Assembly (NCBI GenBank): GCA_903892415.1
Contig: CAITIQ010000422.1
Coordinates: 1-47,199, forward strand
Direction: 5' to 3'
From: an uncultured delta proteobacterium
Lineage (GTDB): Bacteria; Myxococcota_A; Polyangia; Polyangiales; Polyangiaceae
Length of the DNA: 47,199 nt
In this document: piece after piece, positions 15,854 to 24,303 of the stretch
Layout of the letters: every line of letters begins with the position of its first letter
Position numbering within the stretch: the first letter of the stretch is position 1
The notes under the pieces: model-generated
Told to the model about the DNA's origin: nothing
Seen by the model: the letters and a program-made list of their open reading frames with translations, nothing else
Databases searched by the model: none
Translations under genes and position numbers: made by a program

Positions 15854-17400
15854 TCAGGCTTGTACTCGCGAAGTCCGTCGGCGGTGATGCGAAAAGGAGG
15901 GGAGCAGTTGGGGCTGACCGGCTTATTGCCGGTGGGTAGCGGTTTAGCCGAGGTTCCGCGCGGTCCCACGGTGGAATCATGGCCCACTGCCGGCCGCGTT
16001 GCAGCGGCGCTGCTGGCCGCGCTCGAGGTGGGTTGGCCGGAGGGCGGGGGCGCAGCTGTGCGCGGCTCGAGCGTGCCGGCCGAAGGGGATGCAACGCTGC
16101 TCTGGACCTGCGACGCGGCAGGCGAAGGTGACGGCGCGGAGGGAACGAGCCGCGCCAACATAAAGCCGATTACGCCGGCTCCGAGCACGCCAGCGACGAT
16201 CAAAGCGTTGCGGCGCGGGCGCGCGGACGCCGCCTGGTCCAGCGCCAACGCGCTCGGGTCGGCTGTGGAGCGCGGCTCCTCGGCTGGCGCCGCCGCAGTT
16301 GCAGCAGCGCTCGCGGAGCTCGGCGGTGCAGCGAGCGTCGCCGACGTTGCCGCCTCGGATCCCGGCTTGGCTGGCCCCTCCGCCTTGGCGGCCAGCACCG
16401 GCCTACCGGGAAGCTCTGTAGCGATCGAAAGATCGAAGGCGGAGGCGCGCTGTGCTTGCAGCCGCAGCGAGGTAGCGGCCTTGGCCTCGACCCAGCGCGC
16501 CACATCGCGAGAGGGCGCCGGCGGTGCGACCTTCTCGAGGGCCTGCGCCATTTCTCGCGCCGTCGCATAACGCTTGGACACATCGCGTGAGAGCCCGGTG
16601 AGGATCACCTGGTCGATCTCCGGTGAGATCTCCCGGCGCGCGCTGCTCGGCGCGACCGCCTCTTTGCTTACGGCGCGCAGAATCACTGCAGCCTCGGAGC
16701 CGAGCTCATCGAAGTAGCGGGTGCCGGTCAGCAGCTCCCATAGGACGACGCTGGCTGCGTACAAATCAGCCCGTCGATCCACCTCCTCGGCGCGGATCTG
16801 TTCGGGCGCCATATACGCAACTTTGCCTTTGATCTGGCCATCTCGAGTGGCCGTCGCGTTGCCTGCGGCCTTGGCCACGCCGAAGTCGATCAGGCGGGCT
16901 ACGCCGTCCGACCCGACGAGCACGTTCTGCGGCGAGACATCGCGGTGCACGATCGAAAGCGGGAGGCCGTCTTCACCTTGAGCTTCATGCGCCGCGTGCA
17001 GCCCTTCGAGCATGCCCACGCCAATGGCGCTGACGATCGACGCTGGCAGACCCTCCGGCGTGGTGCGAAAAAGCTTGGATAACGATTCGCCGGGGATGAA
17101 CTCCATCACCAAAAAGAGCTCACCGGCCTCGGCGACGACATCCAGGATCGGTACTACGTTGGGGTGGCGAATGCGCGAGGCGAGGCGCGCCTCATCCAAG
17201 AACATCGCGACGAATTGCGGGTCCTTGGCGTATTGCGGATGCAATCGTTTGATCGCGACGACGCGGGTGAAACCGCCCGAGCCGACCAAACGGCCATAGT
17301 GCACCGTGGCCATCCCACCGGTGGCGATCTCCCCTTGAATGGCGTAGCGCCCCACGCGATCGGGCTCGGCTTCGGAGGTGCGGCGCATCAACGAACTCAT
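15841..17400 (-). CDS. Hanks-type Ser/Thr protein kinase with single membrane helix
   Basis: A 519-residue kinase. The catalytic domain (about 19-290) shows the Gly-rich loop EIATGGMATV, VAIK with Lys51, HRDVSPQN with Asp154, IDFG with Asp172 and MAPEQ. The Lys usual in HRDxKPxN is Ser, a variant frequent in myxobacterial kinases. A low-complexity Ala/Ser/Pro stretch leads to one transmembrane helix (NALIVAGVLGAGVIGFMLA, about 405-425), so the catalytic part is cytoplasmic and a short tail is outside. The tail ends with NCSPPFRITADGLREYKPEC, a motif I have seen at the end of related kinases. It lies 18 nt downstream of the FHA activator gene, so phospho-dependent control of that regulator is likely. 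Confidence 0.92.
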   Translation of the reverse strand: MSSLMRRTSEAEPDRVGRYAIQGEIATGGMATVHYGRLVGSGGFTRVVAIKRLHPQYAKDPQFVAMFLDEARLASRIRHPNVVPILDVVAEAGELFLVMEFIPGESLSKLFRTTPEGLPASIVSAIGVGMLEGLHAAHEAQGEDGLPLSIVHRDVSPQNVLVGSDGVARLIDFGVAKAAGNATATRDGQIKGKVAYMAPEQIRAEEVDRRADLYAASVVLWELLTGTRYFDELGSEAAVILRAVSKEAVAPSSARREISPEIDQVILTGLSRDVSKRYATAREMAQALEKVAPPAPSRDVARWVEAKAATSLRLQAQRASAFDLSIATELPGRPVLAAKAEGPAKPGSEAATSATLAAPPSSASAAATAAAPAEEPRSTADPSALALDQAASARPRRNALIVAGVLGAGVIGFMLARLVPSAPSPSPAASQVQSSVASPSAGTLEPRTAAPPPSGQPTSSAASSAAATRPAVGHDSTVGPRGTSAKPLPTGNKPVSPNCSPPFRITADGLREYKPECLR

Positions 17401-17418
17401 CCTACAGTAGCGCGCTGG

Positions 17419-18783
17419 CTAGTCGTCGGCTTGACCATCATCCACAGCACGCAGCTGAAAGCGCTGGACTGCGCGCTGAATGAACTTGCGGTTGACTCCG
17501 GCGATGCGCGCCGCATGGGTGACGTTCCCACCCGTCTCCGCGAGCGCTTCCCGCAGATAGGCCTCCTCGAAGGCCTCGCTAAGCTGTTCGCGCGCCTCTT
17601 TGAGCGGGACGCTGAGATCCACCTTGCCGTTGACAGCTGCGCTGCGTGAAGGTGCTTGCGCTCGCGGATCCACCGAGCCGTGAGAAAGCGCTCGGGTCAC
17701 CGCGTTCTTGAGCTCGCGCACGTTGCCCGGCCAGGCCTGACCGATCAAGCCTTTGATCGCGCGCTCGCCGAGCGGGGTCACCGCGCGGCCACGCTCGGAC
17801 AGCGCGCGGGTGAAGTGCGCCACGAGCAACGGAATGTCGTCAGGGCGCTCGCGCAAGGGCGGCAGCCCAACGCGCACCACCGCCAACCGATAATACAAAT
17901 CTTCGCGGAAACGCTTGTTGGAGACCTCGGCCGCGAGATCCCGGTTGGTGGCTGCGACCACGCGTACGTCCACTCGACGTGCGGTGTTGGAGCCGACACG
18001 GCGCACCTCCAAACGCTCGAGCGCGCGCAACAACTTCGGCTGCAGATCGAGCGGTAGTTCTCCGATCTCATCGAGGAACAGGGTTCCGCCGTCAGCGGCC
18101 TCGAGCGCTCCCTCGCGATCGGCCACTGCGCCGGAGAAGGCGCCGCGCACGTGACCGAAGAGCTCGCTCTCCATCAAGCTAGGCGCCACCGCCGAACAGT
18201 CGAACACGATGAACGGCTCTGCAGCGCGCGCAGACTCCTCGTGCAGCGCCTCAGCGACGAGCTCCTTGCCTGTGCCCGTCTCTCCCTCGACCAGCACCGT
18301 GTCATCCACAGCGGCGGCGCGCTCGAGCATGGTGAAGACCACGCGCATCGGCACGCTTTGCCCGATCAGCCCGCCGAAGCGCTCGCGGGAGGACAACGGG
18401 ATCTCGACCACGCCTTGCAGCAGTCTTAGGCGCAAGGTGCTGTTGCCCAACATCAGCGTCGAGTCGTAGCGAGCGTACGCGTCGCGAATGGAGACCCCGT
18501 CGAGCACCGAGCCGTTGCGGCTGTTCGCGTCCACCACGCGGATGCCGCCCTTTTCGATCTTGAGCGTGAGGTGGTGCCGGCTCACCGCGCCGTCGAGCAG
18601 GATCAACTCGCAGCCGCGCGCCGAACCGATGCGCACCTCGGGACCGGAGAAGTCGAAGGACTGCCCTGCCTGCGGGCCAGCCACCACCGCTACCTGGATT
18701 TTGCGCGAGCGCAGCTTCAAGCCAGCGGCATCACGCGAGAGGATCTCGGTGATGGCGTCGCGCGGCGCAGACTCTGAAGACAC
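17419..18783 (-). CDS. sigma-54-dependent activator with N-terminal FHA domain
   Basis: Taking GTG 18783 as the start (the frame is open to 18846) gives 454 residues. The FHA domain (about 50-115) has RIGSARGCE, SRHHLTL and NSRNGSVLDG, the phosphothreonine-binding loops. The AAA+ domain (about 138-365) has Walker A GETGTGKE, loop GAFSGA at 214-219, Walker B GGTLFLDEIGEL, and RFREDLYYRLAVVRVGLPPLRER. A Fis-type helix-turn-helix closes the protein (ETGGNVTHAARIAGVNRKF). It should activate RNA polymerase with sigma-54 in response to a phosphorylated partner, most simply the kinase encoded next in the operon. The sigma-54 contact loop has Ser in place of the usual Thr (GAFTGA), a mild but noteworthy change. 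Confidence 0.92.
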   Translation of the reverse strand: MSSESAPRDAITEILSRDAAGLKLRSRKIQVAVVAGPQAGQSFDFSGPEVRIGSARGCELILLDGAVSRHHLTLKIEKGGIRVVDANSRNGSVLDGVSIRDAYARYDSTLMLGNSTLRLRLLQGVVEIPLSSRERFGGLIGQSVPMRVVFTMLERAAAVDDTVLVEGETGTGKELVAEALHEESARAAEPFIVFDCSAVAPSLMESELFGHVRGAFSGAVADREGALEAADGGTLFLDEIGELPLDLQPKLLRALERLEVRRVGSNTARRVDVRVVAATNRDLAAEVSNKRFREDLYYRLAVVRVGLPPLRERPDDIPLLVAHFTRALSERGRAVTPLGERAIKGLIGQAWPGNVRELKNAVTRALSHGSVDPRAQAPSRSAAVNGKVDLSVPLKEAREQLSEAFEEAYLREALAETGGNVTHAARIAGVNRKFIQRAVQRFQLRAVDDGQADD

Positions 18784-18906
18784 GGCGCCGATGATACAGC
18801 GAACCCCAAGGCGGCGCGACGTTGTCGGCGTCAAACAAGCAGCCACAAAGCTCTGCTAACGTGAAAAGGCTGCCTCGAGGTCGAGCAGGCAAAGGCGGGC
18901 CAAACG

Positions 18907-20565
18907 GTGAACATTGTCAGCAAGCTGGTCGCAGAAGAAGAGCAACGTCTGGTCGCCGCTTGGACGTCGTATGCGGCTGCTCGTGGGCTTGCGCTGCTGC
19001 CGCGTTCAAACCCGTGGGACGGCAAGCTGCAGCTGCGCGGTTTCTTCACCGGTGTCGAGGTCGTCGTCGACCTGCACTTCGCCGGGGAGGCCAGCGCCGT
19101 GCCGCCCGCGCGCGTCAGCGCCTACGCTTTGCAGCCGTTGCCCATCACGTCGCAGGTCCGTCGAGAGGACGGTCTCTCTGGGCTAACGGAGCTGCTCGGC
19201 ACGGAAGACCACCAGGTCGGAAGCCCTGCGTTTGACGCGATGTTTCTGGTGAAGGCCAATCATCCCGCGCTGGTTTCAACCCTGTACGGTGAAGAGGTTC
19301 AACAGGCGCTGTTTTCGTTGCCGGGGCAGAGCTCGGCAGACTACGAGCAAGGCGTCATCACCGTGCGCAGCGCACGCGCTCTCGAGCCCGCTTTGGTCGA
19401 CGCGATGGTCGCTATTGCAGCAGCTTTTGCACGAGCTGGGAGCCCGGCGGTAGCGGCCGTGGCCGCAGGTCCCGTGGCGGCCTATCGCGGGGCCTTGCCC
19501 CTCGTTAAAGCGGCGCAGCCTATGCCGGCCCCTGGGTTGGGCGAGCACGGTTTCTGGGGCCTGCTGATCCTCTTCTTTGGAGTCGGGTATGCGGGCCTCG
19601 CCGGCGAGGCCTCACGCGCCTCGACGCTGTATCAGAAGGCAAAGCCGCTATCGGCCAATGATGCGAGCGTGCCGGTGCTCGTTACGGGGACGATAGAAGC
19701 TGATGAATTGAGCGGTAAGGAGATAAAGCCTGGTCGCTACATTGCAATTCACCAGGCGTCGGAAGTCGTCGCCTGGGACGAGTCCAGCATCACACGCAAA
19801 GACGGCTCTACCGCCAATACCTGCACCCTCTATTGGACGAGCAACCCGCGCCCGCCGTCTTCCTTTCAAGGCGAGGAATGCCGCAGCAAGCCCGCCTTCA
19901 AGAAGTCAGTCGAGCTTGAAGACCAATGGCCCAAGAAGGCCGTTATCCGCAGCGGGGACCGCACGATCGAGGTCAACCTCGCCGAGGTCGAATGGAAGAT
20001 CGAGCCCACGCCGCCTACGCCGGCCCAGCTTGCTTTGGGCACCAACGCCGTCACCGAAACGCAGGATGAGAATCTATTCGTGTATGCCTCGGCCAAGTGC
20101 AAAGCCGAAGAGCCCGCAGCCGGTTGTGAACGCGTGCGAACCAGTGTGCGTCCTATGCCTGATGGAGACGTCACCATCATCGGCAAACTCGAGGGCGACC
20201 GCTTGACCAAGTTCGAGACCACGCTCAAAGGTGCAGCCGGTGACCGGGCCGCGCTGATGGACGCCTTCTCGGGCGAGACCGCGTTTGAGGGCATCGGGAT
20301 TTGGTTGCAGCGGGCCGCCTCCTTCGTTGGCATCTGGGTCGGCCTCGCGTTCGTTCACCGGCCGGTGCGCTTCCTCCTGCGTGGGATCCGTTGGTGCCGA
20401 GAGACCACCACCCAGCGCCTCATCTTCGCCGTCGGCACCGCGCTCGGTGGCGTTGCCGTGCTCACCCGCTCCTTCGCCGCGCTACTCGCGGTCGCCGCGA
20501 TCGCCGCGATCTACTTCGGGTCGCGCGCGCAAACCAATCAGGGCGCGGCTGGCGAGCAGCGCTGA
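18907..20565 (+). CDS. membrane protein with TMEM43-like region
   Basis: A 552-residue protein with GTG start, preceded by AGGCGGG. The first 190 residues form a soluble domain (NPWDGKLQLRGFFTGVEVVV, FLVKANHPALVSTL) that I cannot name. A membrane helix near 215-235 (GFWGLLILFFGVGYAGLAG) is followed by a region resembling TMEM43 proteins (PVLVTGTIEADELSG, IKPGRYIAIHQASEVVAWDE), a large extracytoplasmic part with paired Cys, and a C-terminal cluster of hydrophobic helices (SFVGIWVGLAFV, LIFAVGTALGGVAVLTRSF, LLAVAAIAAIYFG). The protein is probably inner-membrane. The gene is divergent from the sigma-54 activator, sharing about 120 nt. Function unknown. Confidence 0.75.
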   Translation: MNIVSKLVAEEEQRLVAAWTSYAAARGLALLPRSNPWDGKLQLRGFFTGVEVVVDLHFAGEASAVPPARVSAYALQPLPITSQVRREDGLSGLTELLGTEDHQVGSPAFDAMFLVKANHPALVSTLYGEEVQQALFSLPGQSSADYEQGVITVRSARALEPALVDAMVAIAAAFARAGSPAVAAVAAGPVAAYRGALPLVKAAQPMPAPGLGEHGFWGLLILFFGVGYAGLAGEASRASTLYQKAKPLSANDASVPVLVTGTIEADELSGKEIKPGRYIAIHQASEVVAWDESSITRKDGSTANTCTLYWTSNPRPPSSFQGEECRSKPAFKKSVELEDQWPKKAVIRSGDRTIEVNLAEVEWKIEPTPPTPAQLALGTNAVTETQDENLFVYASAKCKAEEPAAGCERVRTSVRPMPDGDVTIIGKLEGDRLTKFETTLKGAAGDRAALMDAFSGETAFEGIGIWLQRAASFVGIWVGLAFVHRPVRFLLRGIRWCRETTTQRLIFAVGTALGGVAVLTRSFAALLAVAAIAAIYFGSRAQTNQGAAGEQR

Positions 20566-20569
20566 AAGC

Positions 20570-21532
20570 TTAGTCGAGCACGGGCACGCGGAGCTCGCGG
20601 ATGCCCCGGCCGGTCTTCTTGCGCAGCAACGTGCGTAGCGTGACCCCGTCGCCATAACCCACCGCGGCCGCGATCTCGTCGATCGATTCTTTGGTGGTGC
20701 GGAGCCTGTACACCGCCGCCTCGACGCGGAGCTCTTGCACGTAGCCGAGCGGCGTCTTCCCAAGTACCGCGCGCAGCCGGCGCTCGAGCGTCCGTTCACT
20801 GGAACCAACGTGCTTCGCCGCCCCGGCGAGGCTGAAGTCGCACAGGTTGCGGCGCGCCCACTGCTCGAAGCGAAGCACGATCGGATCGGCGTGCTCGAGG
20901 TGGTCCGGCATGGCGAACGCCGCTTGTGAGGGGCGCGCGTCGAACACGAGGTGGCGCGCTGTTGCGTGGGCCAGGGCCGGGCTCCGCTGCCGTACCAGCC
21001 ACAATGCGAGGTCCACGTGAGCGAGGGCTGCCCCCGCCGTCACCATCCTCTTCGACTGGACGATCATGCGCGATTCGTCGAGCGTCACCTGCGGAAAGCG
21101 CTCGCGAAAGACAGGCGCCAACCACCACGTCGTCGTCGCCCGGCCGCCGTCGAGGAGCCCCGACTGGGCGAGCAAGAACGTCGAGGTGCAGGCGCCGGCG
21201 ATGCGCGCGCCACTCTTGGACCAGCCCCGCAAGAGACCGCAGGCGTCGTCGACGTCGCTTCGTTCGAGCGCTGCGAGCAGGGTCTCACGCGTCTTGCAGC
21301 CGAGCGCGGGCACAATCACCACGTCCGGGTGCGCCCCCACAGCGGCCGGCGAGAGCGGCACGCGCAGCCCGTGGTGAGTGGTCGCAGTGCGCCCGAGCCC
21401 CGTGAGCGTCACCTCGTGGCGGACCGATTTTCGCCCCGCCTCGGCGAGGTCGTTCGCTGTCGCGAGGGTGTCGAGGATGACCGAGAGGCCGGTGTCGAAC
21501 ACGCCATCGAGGACGAACACGGTGATGCGCAT
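20570..21532 (-). CDS. GlxA-family AraC-type transcriptional regulator
   Basis: Starting at ATG 21532 (MRITVFVLDG) the protein has 320 residues. The frame is open to 21574, but the extra residues are not family-like. The N-terminal half is a DJ-1/PfpI-like amidotransferase fold (HPDVVIVPALG, IAGACTSTFLLAQSGLLDG, TTTWWLAP); CTST holds the nucleophile position. The C-terminal 100 residues are an AraC-type double helix-turn-helix (FSLAGAAKHVGSSERTLERR, GKTPLGYVQELRVEAAVYRL, EIAAAVGYGDG). Such regulators respond to an unknown small molecule and control neighbouring genes. The adjacent divergent ABM-like gene is the obvious candidate target, through the 149-nt intergenic region. It is tail-to-tail with the TMEM43-like gene. 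Confidence 0.9.
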   Translation of the reverse strand: MRITVFVLDGVFDTGLSVILDTLATANDLAEAGRKSVRHEVTLTGLGRTATTHHGLRVPLSPAAVGAHPDVVIVPALGCKTRETLLAALERSDVDDACGLLRGWSKSGARIAGACTSTFLLAQSGLLDGGRATTTWWLAPVFRERFPQVTLDESRMIVQSKRMVTAGAALAHVDLALWLVRQRSPALAHATARHLVFDARPSQAAFAMPDHLEHADPIVLRFEQWARRNLCDFSLAGAAKHVGSSERTLERRLRAVLGKTPLGYVQELRVEAAVYRLRTTKESIDEIAAAVGYGDGVTLRTLLRKKTGRGIRELRVPVLD

Positions 21533-21681
21533 GGAACTCACGATACACCGGCGTTGGTAGAGAAAGCGCCACAAGGAGCCAAATCCGACAGTGGCGAAAT
21601 CGCTATCTACATTGACGTTCCCGACACTACCGAAAGCCCTCGCCTGAGCCTTAGGGTGTGAACTCGAAAGTGAGGTCTCTC

Positions 21682-21981
21682 ATGGTCAACGTAGGTCTAT
21701 CCGCTCGATTGGTTGCCAAGCCCGGTAAAGAAGAAGAGGTCGCCGCGTTCCTCGCGAGCGCACTGCCGCTCGCCCAGGCGGAGGAAAAGACGGTGGTGTG
21801 GTTCGCCCTTCGCCTGTCGAAAAATGAGTTCGGTATCTTCGACGCCTTCGCCGACGACACAGGCCGTCAAGCCCACCTCTCGGGAGCGATCGCCTCGGCG
21901 CTGATGGCGAGGGCAGGCGAGCTCTTGGCCGAGCCACCGAGAATCGACTCGGTGGACATCCTCGCCGCGAAGCTGAAGTAG
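21682..21981 (+). CDS. antibiotic-biosynthesis-monooxygenase-like (ABM) small protein
   Basis: A 99-residue protein starting at ATG 21682; a GTG at 21658 in the same frame is the alternative. It fits the ferredoxin-like ABM fold: GLSARLVAKPGKEEEVAAFL, then VVWFALRLSKNEFGIFDAFAD, then RQAHLSGAIASALMARAGELL and a last strand SVDILAAK. Family members are small dimeric proteins, some of them cofactor-free monooxygenases, others of unknown activity. Divergence from the GlxA regulator suggests control by it. A hairpin that may end transcription lies just downstream. Confidence 0.8.
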   Translation: MVNVGLSARLVAKPGKEEEVAAFLASALPLAQAEEKTVVWFALRLSKNEFGIFDAFADDTGRQAHLSGAIASALMARAGELLAEPPRIDSVDILAAKLK

Positions 21982-21993
21982 CGAGTGCGAGCC

Positions 21994-22032
21994 GGCGGAC
22001 CTGTCCCCATGGATTGGGCTGGCGGGTCCGCC
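21994..22032 (+). terminator. hairpin downstream of the ABM gene
   Basis: GGCGGACCT at 21994-22002 pairs with GGGTCCGCC at 22024-22032 (one G-U), leaving a 21-nt loop. There is no T tract after it, so this is at best a weak or factor-dependent terminator. Confidence 0.35.
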
Positions 22033-22138
22033 TGGCGTCTCCGCTAAAGGGCCGTGTCGATTTCTCGTGAGGCCTGTCGATCCAGGCGCGGGCCGTTCGA
22101 TGTGTGGGCAGACGGCAAAAGCCGACAAGGAGCTCCCC

Positions 22139-22588
22139 ATGAATGACCTAGCGAATTTGCCTGCCTTTCCGGCCTATGCCGCGGCCCTCTTGCTGCTCGG
22201 CTTCAACCTGCTTGGGCTGGCCAATGCGACCGCGCTGACGCGCGGGCAGGCGAGCGAGGTCATCAATCCGGAGGACCAAGCGCTGAACAAGAAGGCCACG
22301 GTCGTGTTCGAGGCGGGCAACGACAAGACCGCGCGCTATCGACGTGCGCATCGCAACGCGCTCGAGAACGTGCCGTTCTTTCTGATCAGCGGCTTCGTGC
22401 TCACGGCGCTCGGCGCTTCGGCCACGATTGGCGCCGCGCTCTTCTATCCGTTTGCGGCGCTGCGCATCTTGCACAGCGTTTGTTATGTAAAAGCGCTTCA
22501 GCCCTTTCGCACCATCTCCTTCGTGCTCGCCCTTTTGCTGCAAGCGACCGTGCTCGGCTTCATTGGCTATTACAGCTTCGCTCGCTGA
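22139..22588 (+). CDS. MAPEG-family membrane protein
   Basis: A 149-residue integral membrane protein starting at ATG 22139, with AAGGAG about 7 nt upstream. Four hydrophobic helices are visible (AAALLLLGFNLLGLANATAL; FFLISGFVLTALGASATIG; ALFYPFAALRILHSVCYV; TISFVLALLLQATVLGFIGY). The hallmark of the MAPEG superfamily is present after helix 1: YRRAHRNALENVPFF. MAPEG proteins include microsomal glutathione transferases and eicosanoid enzymes. Bacterial members are mostly uncharacterised, and a glutathione-linked detoxification role is possible but not shown by the sequence. It is tail-to-tail with the Sel1 gene. Confidence 0.92.
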   Translation: MNDLANLPAFPAYAAALLLLGFNLLGLANATALTRGQASEVINPEDQALNKKATVVFEAGNDKTARYRRAHRNALENVPFFLISGFVLTALGASATIGAALFYPFAALRILHSVCYVKALQPFRTISFVLALLLQATVLGFIGYYSFAR

Positions 22589-22603
22589 TCGCTGAATAGG
22601 CCA

Positions 22604-23761
22604 CTACAGCTTGGCCGGTAGCCCTTTGCGCAGCGTGCAGGCCTTGTCGTCGCCCATGGCGCAGGCCTTGTCGAAGATATAGGCGGCTTTCTTCGGGTCC
22701 TTTGCTAGCAAGCCCATCCCATCGCGCAGCGACATTGCGTAATTGGTGCAGCCCAACACATTGCCCCCCGTACACGCCTGTTCAAACAGTGATATCGACT
22801 TCGGCAAGTCTTTGGTTACGCCCAGCCCTAGCTCATAGACCAACGCAAGTTCATTGCAGGCGGTGGCCTCCGCCGGGCAGGCCTTCTCGAACAGCGCTGT
22901 GGCGCGAGCCTGATTCTTCGGCCCGAGTTTGCCGTCACGCATCAGGATTCCGAGGTTCGTACAGGTGAACAGCGAGCCGGCGTCACAAGCGGCCTGCATC
23001 AGCTTCTCGCCCTTGGCCTTGTCTGCGGGGACGCCATCCCCCAGGCCGTAGACAAGGCCGATCTCGCCGCAGGCGTCTTGCGACGGGAGCTTCGCTTCGC
23101 ACGCTTTGGTTAGCCAGCTGAGCCCTGCGGTGCTGTCCTTCTTGCCTCCCTCCCCGTTGATCAGCATGCCCCCCAGTCGGTAGCAGCCATCGGCGTACTC
23201 GAGCTCGCAGGCTTGGGTGTAGGCCGCGCGTGCTGGCTCATCGCTTTTGTCTCGGACGAGGGCGTCGCCAAAGTTGGTGCAGCCGAGCCCGTGCTTGAGC
23301 TTGCAGGACTTCTCGTACAAGGCTTTCGCCTTGGTAAGGTCTTTCTGCGCGCCTTCGCCACTCTCATGAGCCACGCCGAGATTGTTGCAACAGGCCGCGT
23401 TCCCGAAGTCGCAGCCCATGGTGTAGAGCTTGATGGCCGTGGCCTTGTCGGAGACCTTGTCACGCGCCAGCGCCTGATCGAAGCAGATCGCCGGGGTCGC
23501 CGCTGAACAAAGCTCCGGCGGCGGCGTATCTTCTACGATGCGATCGCAAGCGCTGGTCATCGTGTGCTTCGACTGCGTCGCGGCGATCGTTCCGGTGCAG
23601 GTGATCTGCGGTTTCTTGGCCTTGAACTTGAAGTGGTCGCCTTCCCGAACCAGCTCGATCTCGGTGAAGCCTTGCTCCTCGAGCACCTTGCGCGAGGCCG
23701 CTTCACTCGGACCGCAGGCGATCGAAAGCAGTGCGGTCAGGCAAAGATGGTGCTTGTTCAT
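22604..23761 (-). CDS. Sel1-like repeat lipoprotein
   Basis: A 385-residue lipoprotein (signal LTALLSIAC, lipidated Cys about 16). Residues 25-80 form a small separate domain (LEEQGFTEIELVREGDHFKF, ITCTGTIAATQSKHTMTSAC). From about 90 onward there are roughly seven Sel1-type helical repeats. Each has the pattern A..lyekaC..g...gCtNLg, for example CNNLGVAHESGEGAQKDLTK, YRLGGMLINGEGGKKD, GEIGLVYGLGDGVPADKAKG and NELALVYELGLGVTKDLPKS. Paired Cys in successive repeats may form disulfides in the periplasm. Sel1 solenoids mediate protein contacts, and the partner here is unknown. It is convergent with the MAPEG gene and looks monocistronic. Confidence 0.9.
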   Translation of the reverse strand: MNKHHLCLTALLSIACGPSEAASRKVLEEQGFTEIELVREGDHFKFKAKKPQITCTGTIAATQSKHTMTSACDRIVEDTPPPELCSAATPAICFDQALARDKVSDKATAIKLYTMGCDFGNAACCNNLGVAHESGEGAQKDLTKAKALYEKSCKLKHGLGCTNFGDALVRDKSDEPARAAYTQACELEYADGCYRLGGMLINGEGGKKDSTAGLSWLTKACEAKLPSQDACGEIGLVYGLGDGVPADKAKGEKLMQAACDAGSLFTCTNLGILMRDGKLGPKNQARATALFEKACPAEATACNELALVYELGLGVTKDLPKSISLFEQACTGGNVLGCTNYAMSLRDGMGLLAKDPKKAAYIFDKACAMGDDKACTLRKGLPAKL

Positions 23762-23827
23762 GGCGGCGCGATGCTAGGTGCGAGCGCGGTCTGCGGGAAG
23801 GCCGCTTCAGTTGCCGGTGGACGAGCC

Positions 23828-24283
23828 CTACGATCGCTGCAAGCTGCGTCCAAGATTATCGAGCGCAGCCTCGGTACCGCGCTTCGCGTTTTGAAGCATG
23901 CCGTCGCCCACGAACGAGACCAGCTGCGCTGTGAGCAAGAGCCGCGTGCCTCCGGGCTTTGGAGCGAACTCCATGCTGATGAGCGCGGCTGAAAGTACGG
24001 TGCTGCCAGCTGCGACGCGCTCCGAATAGACGATGCGCTGGTTCGGCGCGATGTCTTGGTACTGCACGCGACCCTCGTAACGCAGGTCTTCCTTCGGCCC
24101 GCAGCGATAGACGTCGAGCCCGCCGACCTCGAAGCAAGCTTCCGAGTAGACGATGCGCTCGTCCTGCGAAGGGACGCCCCACTCGCTGCGCTGGACGACG
24201 TCGGCATAGGCCGCAAATACGGCTTCGGGCGCGGCCTCGAACGCGCGTTCAATCGTGAAGGTGCCGTGTACCAGAGCGTTCAT
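23828..24283 (-). CDS. SRPBCC (AHSA1/START-like) protein
   Basis: A 151-residue cytoplasmic protein with the SRPBCC helix-grip pattern: TIERAFEAAPEAVFAAYADV at the N-terminus, the variable middle VGGLDVYRCGPKEDLRYEG, the strand pair IAPNQRIVYSERV and ISMEFAPKPGGTRLLLTAQL, and a C-terminal helix (LQNAKRGTEAALDNLGRSL). AHSA1-like members bind hydrophobic ligands in a deep cavity, and many in bacteria are of unknown function. It lies 20 nt upstream of no other recognised partner on its strand except the unknown gene at 24304-24870, whose stop is 20 nt before its start, so the two may be cotranscribed. Confidence 0.88.
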   Translation of the reverse strand: MNALVHGTFTIERAFEAAPEAVFAAYADVVQRSEWGVPSQDERIVYSEACFEVGGLDVYRCGPKEDLRYEGRVQYQDIAPNQRIVYSERVAAGSTVLSAALISMEFAPKPGGTRLLLTAQLVSFVGDGMLQNAKRGTEAALDNLGRSLQRS

Positions 24284-24303
24284 CTTGGTCCCTCAACGTT
24301 TCG

